Part shown: positions 29,739-38,577 of the stretch, piece by piece
Layout of the letters: every line of letters starts with the position of its first letter
How positions within the stretch are numbered: the first letter of the stretch is position 1
Origin: Patescibacteria group bacterium UBA6257
GTDB lineage: Bacteria > Patescibacteriota > Minisyncoccia > UBA6257
Direction of reading: 5' to 3'
DNA: 51,903 nt
Assembly: GCA_002440845.1 (NCBI GenBank)
Contig: DJVL01000021.1
Span: 9,377 to 61,279, forward strand
Notes under the pieces: generated by a model
Databases searched by the model: none
What the model saw: the letters and a program-made list of their open reading frames with translations, nothing else
What the model was told of the DNA's origin: nothing
Translations under genes and position numbers: made by a program

Positions 29739-30500
29739 TCAGGAAGTAACAATTATTCCCTTGGATTTGCCAACTACTACTGTATGCTCAAAATGGCAGG
29801 AAACTTTGCCGTTAAGGGTTGAAAAACTAGCGTCGCTGTTTTCCTTGATGGCGCCGTTTAAAATTGTAAGCATTGGTTCAATAGCCAAAACCATCCCTGC
29901 TTTTAGTTCTAAGCCGGAACCGGGCTTGCCACAATTAGAAACTATAGGATCTTCATGAGGAGCGTAACCTACGCCGTGTCCAACCAAATCTTTTATTACC
30001 GCAAAACCATTCTTCTTGGCGCAACTTTCTATAACATAACCGATGTCGCCTAAGGTATTTCCTTCTTTAGCTTTCTCAGCTGCTAAAAGCAAGGCTTTTT
30101 TAGTGGTTTGAATCATTTTTTTGTAAAGAGGCGGCGGGGAACCAAGATAAAAAGTTGCTGCCATATCAGTAAATAAACCTTGGTATTCCATTCCTAAGTC
30201 CAAAGAAACCATATCGTTTTTTTTAAGCATCATCTCTTTGGAAGGAACACCGTGAACAATTACTTCATTTAAAGATACGCAAAGCGTTTTAGGAAAAGGC
30301 CTAAAAGAAAAATCTGGTTTGTAATTTAAAAAGGAGGGCTTGCCTCCATAATTTAAAATGAGTTTATTGGCTAACTTATCGAGGTCTTCAGCGGTGATAC
30401 CCGGTTTGGCTTCTTTTATAAGCGCTTTCATTACCAAAGCTAATTTTTTCCCGCTAATTTTTAAAATTTTGATTTCTTCAGCGTTCTTTATGGTAACCAC
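29739..30500 (-). CDS. map: Methionine aminopeptidase, type I
   Basis: It removes the initiator Met from nascent proteins with a dinuclear metal centre. The 253 residues carry metal ligands in VSLDLGMEYQGLFTDMAATF (both Asp), GHGVGYAPHEDP (His), AIEPMLT (Glu) and FEHTVVV (Glu). There is no N-terminal zinc-finger extension. It lies 3 nt downstream of adk, as in the conserved secY-adk-map order. The infA-rpmJ-rpsM-rpsK genes that often follow are absent; an exporter gene and tpiA come next. Confidence 0.96.
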   Translation of the reverse strand: MVTIKNAEEIKILKISGKKLALVMKALIKEAKPGITAEDLDKLANKLILNYGGKPSFLNYKPDFSFRPFPKTLCVSLNEVIVHGVPSKEMMLKKNDMVSLDLGMEYQGLFTDMAATFYLGSPPPLYKKMIQTTKKALLLAAEKAKEGNTLGDIGYVIESCAKKNGFAVIKDLVGHGVGYAPHEDPIVSNCGKPGSGLELKAGMVLAIEPMLTILNGAIKENSDASFSTLNGKVSCHFEHTVVVGKSKGIIVTS

Positions 30501-30503
30501 AAC

Positions 30504-31166
30504 TTATTTTCCTTTTTTATCTTTTTTTATTTTTTTGATGATTTCTTTTGAAATTTCTTCTATTGGTCTTTCTCCGTCAACTTCAATCAAAATTTTCTTT
30601 TTTCTAAAGTAATTAATTACGGGTAAAGTATTTTTTTTAAAAAATTCTATCCGGTTTTTAATGGCTTTAGGATTATCATCGGCTCGTTTTATCAGTTTGC
30701 CGCCGCAAATAGAACATTGAGTTAGTCCCGGAGTTAAAATTAAAGAATATTCTTTCTTGCATTGAGAGCAAAGCCGACGCGCCAATAATCTCTTTAAAAC
30801 CTCTTTATCAGAAATCTTTAAATAAATCGCTCTAAAATTTTTTCTGCCAAACCAGTTTAAAACTTCTTCCAAAATTTTAGCCTCTTCGAGCTGTCGGGGA
30901 CTGCCTTCTAAAATTATGCCCTTATCTTCGGGGACGTTCATTAACAAATCCAACCAGCAATAAACCGCTAACCATAAAGGAACTAATTTCCCTTGAGCCA
31001 TTACTTTTTCTATTTTTTCCCCAAAATAATCCGGTTTTTTAACCAATTCCCTTAGGACGGTTCCCGTGTCTATTTCCCAGAGAGAAAAAATTTTCTTTAG
31101 AATAGCCGCTTGAGTGCCTTTACCGGATCCTGCCTGACCCAAAAAAACAACATTAAGAGATTTCAT
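30504..31166 (-). CDS. adk: Adenylate kinase with zinc-binding lid
   Basis: It interconverts ATP + AMP and 2 ADP. The P-loop is LGQAGSGKGTQA; the lid has four cysteines (LCSQCKKEYSL and QCSICGGKL), the structural zinc type. The 220 residues are the usual length. The segment PRQLEEAKILE replaces the PRT(V/I)xQAxxL AMP-binding sequence in a slightly altered form (EGSPRQLEEA). It overlaps the secY 3' end by 14 nt and precedes map by 3 nt. Confidence 0.94.
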   Translation of the reverse strand: MKSLNVVFLGQAGSGKGTQAAILKKIFSLWEIDTGTVLRELVKKPDYFGEKIEKVMAQGKLVPLWLAVYCWLDLLMNVPEDKGIILEGSPRQLEEAKILEEVLNWFGRKNFRAIYLKISDKEVLKRLLARRLCSQCKKEYSLILTPGLTQCSICGGKLIKRADDNPKAIKNRIEFFKKNTLPVINYFRKKKILIEVDGERPIEEISKEIIKKIKKDKKGK

Positions 31167-32424
31167 ATTCGCGCATTATTAATTGAGATTCTATATTATT
31201 CATTATTTCAATCGCCACTTCAACCATAATCAATAAAGATGTTCCTCCAATGGCAAAAGTTGTTATGCCGGTAAACTTTTGCATTAAAATAGGCAAAAGG
31301 GCGATTATCCCTAAAAAGATTGCTCCAAAAATAGTGATTTTTTGGCTAACATTAGATAAATACTGGCTAGTAACCTTACCGGGCCGGTAGCCGGGAATAA
31401 ATCCTCCTCTTTTTTGCAAATTATCAGAAATGCTTTGCGGTTCAAAAGTAATCATTGTATAAAAAAAAGTGAAAACTATAACCAAAAGAAAATAAAGCAA
31501 AAGATAAATTAAAGATTCCTGCCTAAAATTTTTTAATATTAAAGCAATTTTTAAAAGATAAATATTTTTAGAAGCCGACATAAACTGGCTTATCATTTGC
31601 GGAAAAGACATTATGGAAAGGGCAAAAATTATTGGAATAACTCCGGCTTGATTTATTCTTAAGGGTAGATAAGTAGATGCCCCGCCGTAAATTTTCGTTC
31701 CCCTTACCTGTTTGGCATAACTCACCGGAATCCTTCTTTCTCCCCGGGAAATAAAAACCACTCCCACAATAATTAAAAGGCCTAAAATAAAGAAAAGAAC
31801 TATACTGGGAATCATCTCTGGAGTAGCGGTAATAATAGTTTGAAAAATCTCTCTGGGAAAATTTATTACAATCCCGGCAAAAATTATCATTGAGGCGCCG
31901 TTCCCTAATTTTTGTTCGGTAATTAATTCAGCCAACCACATTATAAACATTGAAGAAGCCATAACAATAATAAGGCTTCTTATAAAATCAAAAGGGGAAT
32001 TAAAAATAATTACTCCTTGGCTTCTTAAGGTGTTTAAAAAACCAAATCCCTGAAGGAGGGCTAAAGGAGCTGCCAACAATCTTTGATATTGCTCAAACTT
32101 GGCTCTTTCTTTATCGGTTCCTTCTCTAACCATTTCTTTTAAACTTGGAAAAACTAAGGTTAAAAGTTGAAAAATAATGGAAGAAGTAATGTAGGGACCA
32201 ATGCCAAGCAACCCTAAAGAGATATTATCAAAAGCTCCACCGGTAAAAACATTAAACAGCCCGAAGAATTGGTTGCCAGTTAAAAAAATCTTTAATTGAT
32301 CTTTATTGACATTCGGCAAAGGAATGGTGGCTAAAACCCGAAAAACAAATAAAAGAAAAAAAACTATAAGAAGTTTTCTTCTTAAATCAGGAACTTTTAA
32401 TAAAGAAACAAGGTTTTTAAACAT
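31153..32424 (-). CDS. secY: Preprotein translocase subunit SecY
   Basis: The channel of the Sec translocon. The 423 residues have ten membrane helices. Signatures: IPLPNVNKDQL near the N-terminus, LGIGPYITSSIIFQLL (plug region and helix 2b/3), GNGASMIIFAGIV, RRIPVSYAKQVRG, YLPLRINQAGVIPIIFA and PQSISDNLQKRGGFIPGYRPG in the cytoplasmic loop. It is 20 nt downstream of rplO in the spc operon and overlaps adk. Confidence 0.97.
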   Translation of the reverse strand: MFKNLVSLLKVPDLRRKLLIVFFLLFVFRVLATIPLPNVNKDQLKIFLTGNQFFGLFNVFTGGAFDNISLGLLGIGPYITSSIIFQLLTLVFPSLKEMVREGTDKERAKFEQYQRLLAAPLALLQGFGFLNTLRSQGVIIFNSPFDFIRSLIIVMASSMFIMWLAELITEQKLGNGASMIIFAGIVINFPREIFQTIITATPEMIPSIVLFFILGLLIIVGVVFISRGERRIPVSYAKQVRGTKIYGGASTYLPLRINQAGVIPIIFALSIMSFPQMISQFMSASKNIYLLKIALILKNFRQESLIYLLLYFLLVIVFTFFYTMITFEPQSISDNLQKRGGFIPGYRPGKVTSQYLSNVSQKITIFGAIFLGIIALLPILMQKFTGITTFAIGGTSLLIMVEVAIEIMNNIESQLIMREYEIS

Positions 32425-32443
32425 AATTTATTTTGCTATTTTT

Positions 32444-32878
32444 TTAACTTTCAATTTTACCTCCTGCTTCAATAATCGCTTTGCTTGCTTTTTGGGTAAG
32501 AAGACAATTTTTTATTATATAAGGCGAGGACAAAGGAATTGTTCCTAAAATTTTTATTTTCTTGCCTTGGTCCTTGGTTTTGCTTATTAAACCGGCTTTT
32601 TTTAAGGTCTTGGGATTAATATTCCCGCCTTTGGGAAAAGCTTTAACTATGTCTTTTAATTGGACCTCCCGGCATAATTTTTTAAAAACTACAAAATGAA
32701 CGCCTCTTTTTTTAGGAAACTTTGATATCGCCTCCCTCACCTGAGATTTAATTTTCGCCCCTGCCCGGGATTTTTGACCTTTTTGGCCCCTGCCAGAATA
32801 AGTTCCTCTTTTCCCTCCCCGGCCAATTCTTTTTTTCTTTTGAAGTTTATTTTTTGGCTTAATTTGATTTATCTGCAT
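32444..32878 (-). CDS. rplO: 50S ribosomal protein L15
   Basis: The 144 residues have the basic, glycine-rich N-terminal tail RIGRGGKRGTYSGRGQKGQKSR, which threads into 23S rRNA, and the globular C-terminal part ending ASKAIIEAGGKIES. It lies directly after rpsE with a 46-nt spacer too short to hold L30 (about 60 codons), so rpmD is missing from its usual place. Confidence 0.97.
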   Translation of the reverse strand: MQINQIKPKNKLQKKKRIGRGGKRGTYSGRGQKGQKSRAGAKIKSQVREAISKFPKKRGVHFVVFKKLCREVQLKDIVKAFPKGGNINPKTLKKAGLISKTKDQGKKIKILGTIPLSSPYIIKNCLLTQKASKAIIEAGGKIES

Positions 32879-32924
32879 AAATTTTATTTTATCAAAGCTA
32901 ACTTTTCAAATTCTATTGCCAAAA

Positions 32925-33401
32925 TTATTTTGCTTTAAGTTTTGATAAGGCAATAATTGTGGCTTTGGCGTTATTAATAGCGTTATTGGAATGGCCCAGC
33001 ATTTTGGCGCTTACATTAGAAATATTGGCTAACCTCAAAATAGCCCTTATCGCTCCGCCGGCAATAATGCCTTTTCCTTTCTGGGCTGGTTTTAAAATAA
33101 CAAAAGCTGCTTTGTATTTCGCCTTTACTTCATAAGGAATAGTTTCATTTTCCACCACTATTGAAATTAATTTTTTTTTGGCATCATTAGTCGCTTTTTG
33201 AATCGCTTGAGCAACATCTTTGCCTTTAGCTATTCCAATGCCAACCTGATGCTTGTCTTTGTCGCCAATAGCAACCGTTGCCCTAAAGCTAAGCCGTTTA
33301 CCGCCAGCCACTACCCGGGTTACCCGGGCAATATCCAAAAGGACTTCTTCAAACCCTTTATCTTTGTTGTTATATTGAGAATTTTCTCTTTTCGTCGCCA
33401 T
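32925..33401 (-). CDS. rpsE: 30S ribosomal protein S5
   Basis: The 158 residues: the double-stranded-RNA-binding-like N-terminal domain starts at VLLDIARVTRVVAGGKRLSFRA, and the C-terminal domain has AGGAIRAILRLANISNVSAKMLGHSN. S5 contributes to decoding fidelity and mRNA helicase activity at the entry tunnel. It starts 26 nt after rplR. Confidence 0.97.
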   Translation of the reverse strand: MATKRENSQYNNKDKGFEEVLLDIARVTRVVAGGKRLSFRATVAIGDKDKHQVGIGIAKGKDVAQAIQKATNDAKKKLISIVVENETIPYEVKAKYKAAFVILKPAQKGKGIIAGGAIRAILRLANISNVSAKMLGHSNNAINNAKATIIALSKLKAK

Positions 33402-33427
33402 AGTTATTTTTTATATATAAAAATTGA

Positions 33428-33784
33428 TTAGAAAATAAGCCCTTCTTCTCTGGCACCTTCTGCTAAACTTTTGACTCTTCCCATATATCTAAACCCTCCC
33501 CGGTCAAAAACCACCTGATTAATGCCTTTCTCTTTGGCTTTCTGGGCAAAAAGCTGCCCAATTTTTTTTGCCACTTCCGTTTTCCCTTCTTTTCTTTCGT
33601 TTTTTATTTCCAAATCAGAACAAGATAACAAAGTTTTTTCTTCTTCGTCATTAATAAGCTGAGCATAAATATGAAGATTGGATTTAAAAACTAAAAACCT
33701 TGGCCTTACCTTTGTGCCAAAGATTTTCTTTCTTATCCTTCTATGTCTTCTTTCTCTTTTTGTTTTTTTATCTTCCTTTTTCAT
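33428..33784 (-). CDS. rplR: 50S ribosomal protein L18
   Basis: The 118 residues: the basic N-terminus RERRHRRIRKKIFGTKVRPRF and the 5S-rRNA-binding part ending VVFDRGGFRYMGRVKSLAEGAREEGLIF. It binds 5S rRNA with L5 in the central protuberance. It lies in the spc order after rplF. Confidence 0.97.
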   Translation of the reverse strand: MKKEDKKTKRERRHRRIRKKIFGTKVRPRFLVFKSNLHIYAQLINDEEEKTLLSCSDLEIKNERKEGKTEVAKKIGQLFAQKAKEKGINQVVFDRGGFRYMGRVKSLAEGAREEGLIF

Positions 33785-33815
33785 TTTATAAAATAAATTA
33801 ACTTCTCTTTAACCA

Positions 33816-34364
33816 TTAACCAGCTGTCGCTCCGGCAACCTTCTTGCCTTCTTTTCTCCTGATTTCTTCGCCTACATAATGAATGCCTCTGCCTTTATAA
33901 GGTTCCACTGGTTTTTTGGATTTGATGATAGCGGCAAATTGGCCAACTTTTTCTTTGTTAATTCCATAAACAGAAATGATATTCTTTTCTACCTTTACCT
34001 CTATCCCTTCCGGGATTGGAATAATCACTGGGTGGCTGTAACCCAACTTCAAAACCAAATTTTTTGCCTCTACATCTGCCCGATAACCTACCCCCTTTAT
34101 CTCCAATTTTCTTTCAAATCCTTTATCCACACCCTGAATTATATTATTAATTAATGCCCTTACCGTTCCCCAAAGGACTGAAATATTTTTTGTTTTTTTT
34201 ATCGGAACCACCGACAACAAACCATCCTTAAATTCCACTTTAAAATTGTCGGGGAGTTCAAAAGATTCTTCACCTTTTGGGCCCTTCACTTTAATAAAAT
34301 CGTCTTCCAAATGAAGTTCTATTGAGGGAGGAATAATTATTGCTTTTTTGCCTAGGCGAGACAT
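33816..34364 (-). CDS. rplF: 50S ribosomal protein L6
   Basis: The 182 residues contain two repeated L6 domains. SRLGKKAIIIPPSIELHLE opens the protein, and the C-terminal signature is VEPYKGRGIHYVGEEIRRKEGKK. It binds near the sarcin-ricin loop and the GTPase centre. It starts 24 nt after rpsH. Confidence 0.97.
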   Translation of the reverse strand: MSRLGKKAIIIPPSIELHLEDDFIKVKGPKGEESFELPDNFKVEFKDGLLSVVPIKKTKNISVLWGTVRALINNIIQGVDKGFERKLEIKGVGYRADVEAKNLVLKLGYSHPVIIPIPEGIEVKVEKNIISVYGINKEKVGQFAAIIKSKKPVEPYKGRGIHYVGEEIRRKEGKKVAGATAG

Positions 34365-34388
34365 AATCTTTTTAATTATACTTTTTGT

Positions 34389-34784
34389 TTACCAAATTTC
34401 CAATATCACTTCACCGCCAACATTCATTTTTTTTGCTTCTCTGTCAGAAACAATGCCTTGCGGTGTAGACAACACCCTGATTCCAAAACCTTTTTTTACC
34501 GGCCAAAGACGGGAAGCAGGGAGATAAATTCTTTGCGAAGGTTTGGAAACCCTTTTTATTTCATTAATTTTAGGTTTGCCATTCTTTTCGTACTTAATTT
34601 TTACTTCTATATAATTTTTGTTCTTTTTTTTAATTTTTAAAACTTCTTCAAAATAACCTTTTTCTTTCAAAACTTTTAAAATTTCCCATTTAATTTTTGA
34701 ATAAGGGAAAAGAACGGTTTCTTTTTTAACCATTTGAGCGTTCCTTATGCGAGTAATCATATCACTGATAGAATCGGTGAGCAT
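34389..34784 (-). CDS. rpsH: 30S ribosomal protein S8
   Basis: The 131 residues: DSISDMITRIRNAQMVKKETV at the N-terminus and GIRVLSTPQGIVSDREAKKMNVGGEVILEIW at the C-terminus match the S8 signatures. S8 binds 16S helix 21 and in many bacteria represses the spc operon. The 94-nt spacer to rpsN holds no gene. Confidence 0.97.
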   Translation of the reverse strand: MLTDSISDMITRIRNAQMVKKETVLFPYSKIKWEILKVLKEKGYFEEVLKIKKKNKNYIEVKIKYEKNGKPKINEIKRVSKPSQRIYLPASRLWPVKKGFGIRVLSTPQGIVSDREAKKMNVGGEVILEIW

Positions 34785-34878
34785 ATGCTAATGTTGTTAA
34801 AATTTTTGAACGGGGCGGGGTAAAGATTTTATTGTTAAATTTCCTGCGCCTTCAACTTGGAAATTCAGACAAAGCCCT

Positions 34879-35064
34879 TTACCAACTAGCTTTTCTTAAA
34901 CCGGGAATCTTTCCCTCAGCCGCTAATTCTCTCAAGCAAATTCGACAAACACCAAAATCCCTGATATAACCTCTTTTCCTGCCGCAACGCCAGCAACGAC
35001 GGACTATTCTGGTTGAATATTTTGGTTTTTTTTGAGCTCTTGCTATAACTGATTTTTTTGCCAT
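34879..35064 (-). CDS. rpsN: 30S ribosomal protein S14, zinc-ribbon (type Z)
   Basis: The 61 residues are the short form of S14. The zinc ligands are CWRCGRKRGYIRDFGVCRIC. The C-terminus ELAAEGKIPGLRKASW is the conserved rRNA-contacting tail. It lies between rplE and rpsH as in the standard spc order. Confidence 0.97.
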   Translation of the reverse strand: MAKKSVIARAQKKPKYSTRIVRRCWRCGRKRGYIRDFGVCRICLRELAAEGKIPGLRKASW

Positions 35065-35117
35065 AATTTCAAATTCAAAAAATTAAAATAAGGTATTTTT
35101 CTATTAATTTTAATCAT

Positions 35118-35687
35118 TTATTTTTCATCTTCTTGCCGGAGAGGAAATCCCCAAGCCTGATAAAGTTTTATCGCCTGTTCTCTGTTTTTAGCTTTAACTG
35201 AAAAAGAAACTTCTAAACCGAAAGGCGGAATATTTTGTTCTTTATTGGATTCAAGAAAAACGTTATGTTCTTTTATACCATAATTTAAATTTCCTTTTTC
35301 GTCAATGTGAGTCAAAGGAATTCCCCAAAAATCTCTTATTCGGGGTAAAACCAAATTAATGAACTTAAAAATAAAATCTTCCATTCTTTTTCCCCGCAAA
35401 GTGATTTTTAAACCAATCGTCATTCCCTCTCTTGTCTTAAAACTGGAGATTGATTTTTTGGCAGTCCGAAAGGAAGGTTTTTGACCTGTAATAAGAGCCA
35501 ATTCTTTGGAAATTTTTTCTATCAATTCCTGGCTATTTTTTGAAGCAACGACTAACCGGCCAATCCCGGTGTTTATCACTACTTTGGTAATCTTCGGCAA
35601 AGCAAAATCATTTTTAATGCCAGAATATTCCCGCATCTCTGCCTTCATTTTTTTTAACCATTCTTCTTTTTTATAGCTGATACTCAT
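35118..35687 (-). CDS. rplE: 50S ribosomal protein L5
   Basis: The 189 residues: PKITKVVINTGIGR, LALITGQKPSFRTAKKSISSFKTREG and FGLEVSFSVKAKNREQAIKL are the family segments. It binds 5S rRNA and contacts the P-site tRNA. It follows rplX by 16 nt. Confidence 0.97.
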   Translation of the reverse strand: MSISYKKEEWLKKMKAEMREYSGIKNDFALPKITKVVINTGIGRLVVASKNSQELIEKISKELALITGQKPSFRTAKKSISSFKTREGMTIGLKITLRGKRMEDFIFKFINLVLPRIRDFWGIPLTHIDEKGNLNYGIKEHNVFLESNKEQNIPPFGLEVSFSVKAKNREQAIKLYQAWGFPLRQEDEK

Positions 35688-35703
35688 AAAATTTTCTAAA
35701 AAA

Positions 35704-36012
35704 TTAAGGAATTTTTAAACCGCACTTTTTGCAAATTCTAAATTTTTTCTCTTCCTCTATTCTGTAATTAATTTTTGTCGGCTTCTTGCATGAGGGACAA
35801 ATTAAAGCAACATTAGCCCTGGGAATCGGCTGAGCAACAGAAATTATCTCACCCTTTTCTCCTTCTTTTCTTGGTTTCTTGGTTTTCTTAACCAAATTAA
35901 GACCATCAATTAAAACTTTGTGCTCTTTTGGAAAAGCTTTTATTATTTTTCCAGTTTTTCCTCTGTCTTTTCCTTTTCTTATTAAAACTAAGTCGCCTTT
36001 TTTTATATTCAT
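35704..36012 (-). CDS. rplX: 50S ribosomal protein L24
   Basis: The 102 residues: the KOW motif LVLIRKGKDRGKTGKIIKAF at the N-terminus. The C-terminal part carries a four-cysteine zinc ribbon (LICPSCKKPTKI and FRICKKCGLKIP). It is an assembly initiator of the large subunit. Confidence 0.96.
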   Translation of the reverse strand: MNIKKGDLVLIRKGKDRGKTGKIIKAFPKEHKVLIDGLNLVKKTKKPRKEGEKGEIISVAQPIPRANVALICPSCKKPTKINYRIEEEKKFRICKKCGLKIP

Positions 36013-36045
36013 ACTCTTTTAATGAATTTTTCTAAATTTCCTGTT

Positions 36046-36414
36046 TTAAATTAATTCAGAAGCTAAAGCGGCAACTTTCTGGTAGCCTTTCTCTTTTATT
36101 TCTTTGGGCAAAGGACCAAAAATTCTATTGCCTAAAGGTTCTTTCTTGTCATTTACAAGAACTACCGCATTTTCGTCAAAAATGATATAACTGCCATCTT
36201 TTCTTCTAAAAGGTTTTCTTTGGCGGACAATAATTGCTTTCACCACTGCCTTCTTTTTTACTTCTCTTCTCGGCTCAGCTATCTGAACAGAAGCCACAAT
36301 CAGGTCGCCGATCCGGGCGTATCTTTTTCTTGACCCTCCTAAAACTTTAAAGCATCTGACTATTTTAGCTCCGCTATTATCAACGACTTTTAAAATTGTT
36401 CTCGGTTGAATCAT
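36046..36414 (-). CDS. rplN: 50S ribosomal protein L14
   Basis: The 122 residues: MIQPRTILKVVDNSGAKIVR at the start and NRIFGPLPKEIKEKGYQKVAALASELI at the end, full-length L14. It forms an intersubunit bridge beside L19. It starts 39 nt after rpsQ. Confidence 0.97.
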   Translation of the reverse strand: MIQPRTILKVVDNSGAKIVRCFKVLGGSRKRYARIGDLIVASVQIAEPRREVKKKAVVKAIIVRQRKPFRRKDGSYIIFDENAVVLVNDKKEPLGNRIFGPLPKEIKEKGYQKVAALASELI

Positions 36415-36453
36415 ATTTCTTCTTTAAACCTTAAAATAAACCTTAGAATAAAT

Positions 36454-36711
36454 TTAATATCGGCCAACTATTCTCCACCTTTTTTCTTTAGATAAAGGTC
36501 TGGTTTCTTCAATTATAACTTTGTCCCCTGCCTTATACTGGTTATTTTCATTATGAGCTTTAAACTTTCTGGAAACCCAATAAGATTTTCTATATTTTGG
36601 ATAAAGTTTTAATCTCTCAATTTTCACCACGGCAGTTTTATCCATCTTATCGGAAACAACAATGCCCCTTAGTTTTCTTTTTTGTTTTTTTGTTTTTTTC
36701 CGGCTCTCCAT
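36454..36711 (-). CDS. rpsQ: 30S ribosomal protein S17
   Basis: The 85 residues of OB-fold: LRGIVVSDKMDKTAVVKIER, the conserved KFKAHNE loop, and the C-terminal VIIEETRPLSKEKRWRIVGRY. It binds 16S helices 7 and 11. Confidence 0.97.
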   Translation of the reverse strand: MESRKKTKKQKRKLRGIVVSDKMDKTAVVKIERLKLYPKYRKSYWVSRKFKAHNENNQYKAGDKVIIEETRPLSKEKRWRIVGRY

Positions 36712-36740
36712 TATTAAAAATATTAAAAATTATAATTATA

Positions 36741-36941
36741 TTATTTTTTTTCTTCTCCGGCTTTAAAATTTAAAATAGTTAAAATTCTGGCGATTTCTTT
36801 CTTTAACATCCTGATGCTTAAAACATTCTTAACCTTGCCTTTAGATAAATTAACTTTTAAATCTCTCAATTTTTTTCTGTCCTCGGCTAGAAGAAGGTTT
36901 AGCTCTTCTTTTGTTTTTAATTTTAATTCTTTATTTTTCAT
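36741..36941 (-). CDS. rpmC: 50S ribosomal protein L29
   Basis: The 66 residues form a two-helix hairpin: LKLKTKEELNLLLAEDRKKL and IRMLKKEIARILTILN. It sits near the peptide exit and the trigger factor site. It is in the standard place between rplP and rpsQ. Confidence 0.95.
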   Translation of the reverse strand: MKNKELKLKTKEELNLLLAEDRKKLRDLKVNLSKGKVKNVLSIRMLKKEIARILTILNFKAGEEKK

Positions 36942-36971
36942 AATTTCAATCCCCTGCTTTCCCTGACAAAA

Positions 36972-37382
36972 TTATTCTTTAATAAAAGAGGTTTTTATCG
37001 GTAATTTAGAGGAAGCCAATCTGAAAGCTTCTCTGGCTTTGGCTTCAGAAACGCCATCCATCTCAAAAATTATTCTTCCCGGCCTGACTGGAAAGACATA
37101 ATATTCTACCGCTCCTTTTCCCCCTCCCATAGTCACTTCTGGAGGTTTTTTGGTAATGGGCTTATCGGGAAATATTCTTAACCAAACCTTTCCTTCTTTC
37201 TGTAAATAAAAAGCTATCGCCCGCCGGGCAGATTCTATTTGTTGGGAAGTTAACCAAGCTTCTTCAAGGGCTTTCAAGCCAAAACTGCCAAAAGAAAGAG
37301 CCACTCCCCTGGTCTCCAGTTGACGATTTCTCTTTCGTCCTTTTTGCATTTTTCTGTGTTTTACTTTCTTCGGTAATAACAT
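36972..37382 (-). CDS. rplP: 50S ribosomal protein L16
   Basis: The 136 residues: LLPKKVKHRKMQKGRKRN, the FGSFGLKALEEAWLTSQQIE segment, RIFPDKPITKKPPEVTMGGGKG and a C-terminal helix. It organises the A-site region of 23S rRNA. The MGGGKG loop typical of L16 is intact. Confidence 0.97.
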   Translation of the reverse strand: MLLPKKVKHRKMQKGRKRNRQLETRGVALSFGSFGLKALEEAWLTSQQIESARRAIAFYLQKEGKVWLRIFPDKPITKKPPEVTMGGGKGAVEYYVFPVRPGRIIFEMDGVSEAKAREAFRLASSKLPIKTSFIKE

Positions 37383-37426
37383 ATTTTATCTTCAACTTAA
37401 CTAATTCTTCTTAAATTATCGTCATT

Positions 37427-38071
37427 TTATTTCTTTTCCGGCATTTTTTCGCCTTTATAAATCCAAACCTTTATTCCTATTTTTCCGTAGGTGCAATGAG
37501 CTTCATAAAAACCGTAATCAATATCAGCTCTTAAGGTAGAGAGAGGCAATTTTCCTTCCATTAACCATTCACTGCGGCTAATCTCCGCTCCATCTAATCG
37601 ACCAGAAACTATAATTTTTGCCCCTTTTACTTCTTTATGCTGCATTATTTTAGAAAGATTCTGTTTTAAAACTCTTCTAAAAGGGATTCTTCTTTCTATG
37701 TCTTCGGCTATATTTTGAGCAACTATCAAAGCGGAAGTTTCCGGATGCTTAACTTCTTCTACTGTAAGATTTATATTTAAATCTGTTTTTAAAACTTTGG
37801 CCAATCCCTTCTGCAAGCTTTCAACACCCTGACCTTGCCGACCAATTAACATTCCCGGCCGAGCGGTTTTTATAATAATTTTTATATCTTTAGCTTTTCT
37901 TTCTATATCAATTTTTTCTATCCGGCAATCCTTAGCTTTCTGAAAAATAAATTTTCTAATTTTATGGTCTTCTTCCAAAAACTTAGACATTTCTTTTAAG
38001 TTAAACCACCGGGACTCCCAGTCCTTATTAAAACCTAATCTGTAAGAAATTGGATGAATTTTCTGAGCCAT
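37427..38071 (-). CDS. rpsC: 30S ribosomal protein S3
   Basis: The 214 residues: the KH type 2 domain with TARPGMLIGRQGQGVESLQKGL, and the C-terminal domain with VSGRLDGAEISRSEW and IDYGFYEAHCTYGKIGIKVWI. It lines the mRNA entry tunnel. It is 14 nt downstream of rplV. Confidence 0.97.
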   Translation of the reverse strand: MAQKIHPISYRLGFNKDWESRWFNLKEMSKFLEEDHKIRKFIFQKAKDCRIEKIDIERKAKDIKIIIKTARPGMLIGRQGQGVESLQKGLAKVLKTDLNINLTVEEVKHPETSALIVAQNIAEDIERRIPFRRVLKQNLSKIMQHKEVKGAKIIVSGRLDGAEISRSEWLMEGKLPLSTLRADIDYGFYEAHCTYGKIGIKVWIYKGEKMPEKK

Positions 38072-38085
38072 AACAAAAAAATCTT

Positions 38086-38538
38086 TTAATTTTTGTTTTT
38101 ATCTATTTTGATTTTATCGCCTTTTTTCAAAACTTTTCCCGCCCTAATTTTAGAAGAATTGGCTTTCTCTCTCTTTAATTTAGTTGTTTTTTTAAGATTT
38201 TTTTCTGATAAATCTTTTAGAGCAAGTAAAATATGGGAAGACCTTTTTTTAATAGTATAAGCCGATCCTCTGGCTCTGGGGCTCCATCTTTTTAAAGTTG
38301 GCCCTCCGTTGACTCTAATGGAAGAAATGTAAAGATTTTTTTTCTCTAAATGAAAATTATGTTCAGCATTTGCCACAGCCGACCTTAAAAGCTTTAAAAT
38401 ATCTTTACTGCTTCTTTTGGAATTATAAAATAACTGCGCCTCCGCTTCTTCTACGGTCAAGCCTTTAATCAAATTAGCCACTAACCTTACTTTTCTCGGG
38501 CTTATTCTTAAATATTTTAACGAAGCTTTTACTTCCAT
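38086..38538 (-). CDS. rplV: 50S ribosomal protein L22 with a basic C-terminal extension
   Basis: The 150 residues: the core ASLKYLRISPRKVRLVANLIKG through NGGPTLKRWSPRARGSAYTIKKR and HILLALKDL is normal L22, including the exit-tunnel beta-hairpin. After about residue 113 a lysine-rich tail of roughly 37 residues (KKTTKLKREKANSSKIRAGK and on to KIKIDKNKN) extends beyond the usual ~110. Confidence 0.95.
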   Translation of the reverse strand: MEVKASLKYLRISPRKVRLVANLIKGLTVEEAEAQLFYNSKRSSKDILKLLRSAVANAEHNFHLEKKNLYISSIRVNGGPTLKRWSPRARGSAYTIKKRSSHILLALKDLSEKNLKKTTKLKREKANSSKIRAGKVLKKGDKIKIDKNKN

Positions 38539-38577
38539 ATTTTACTCTCTTTTTTATTTTCTTTCTAATTTTATTAA

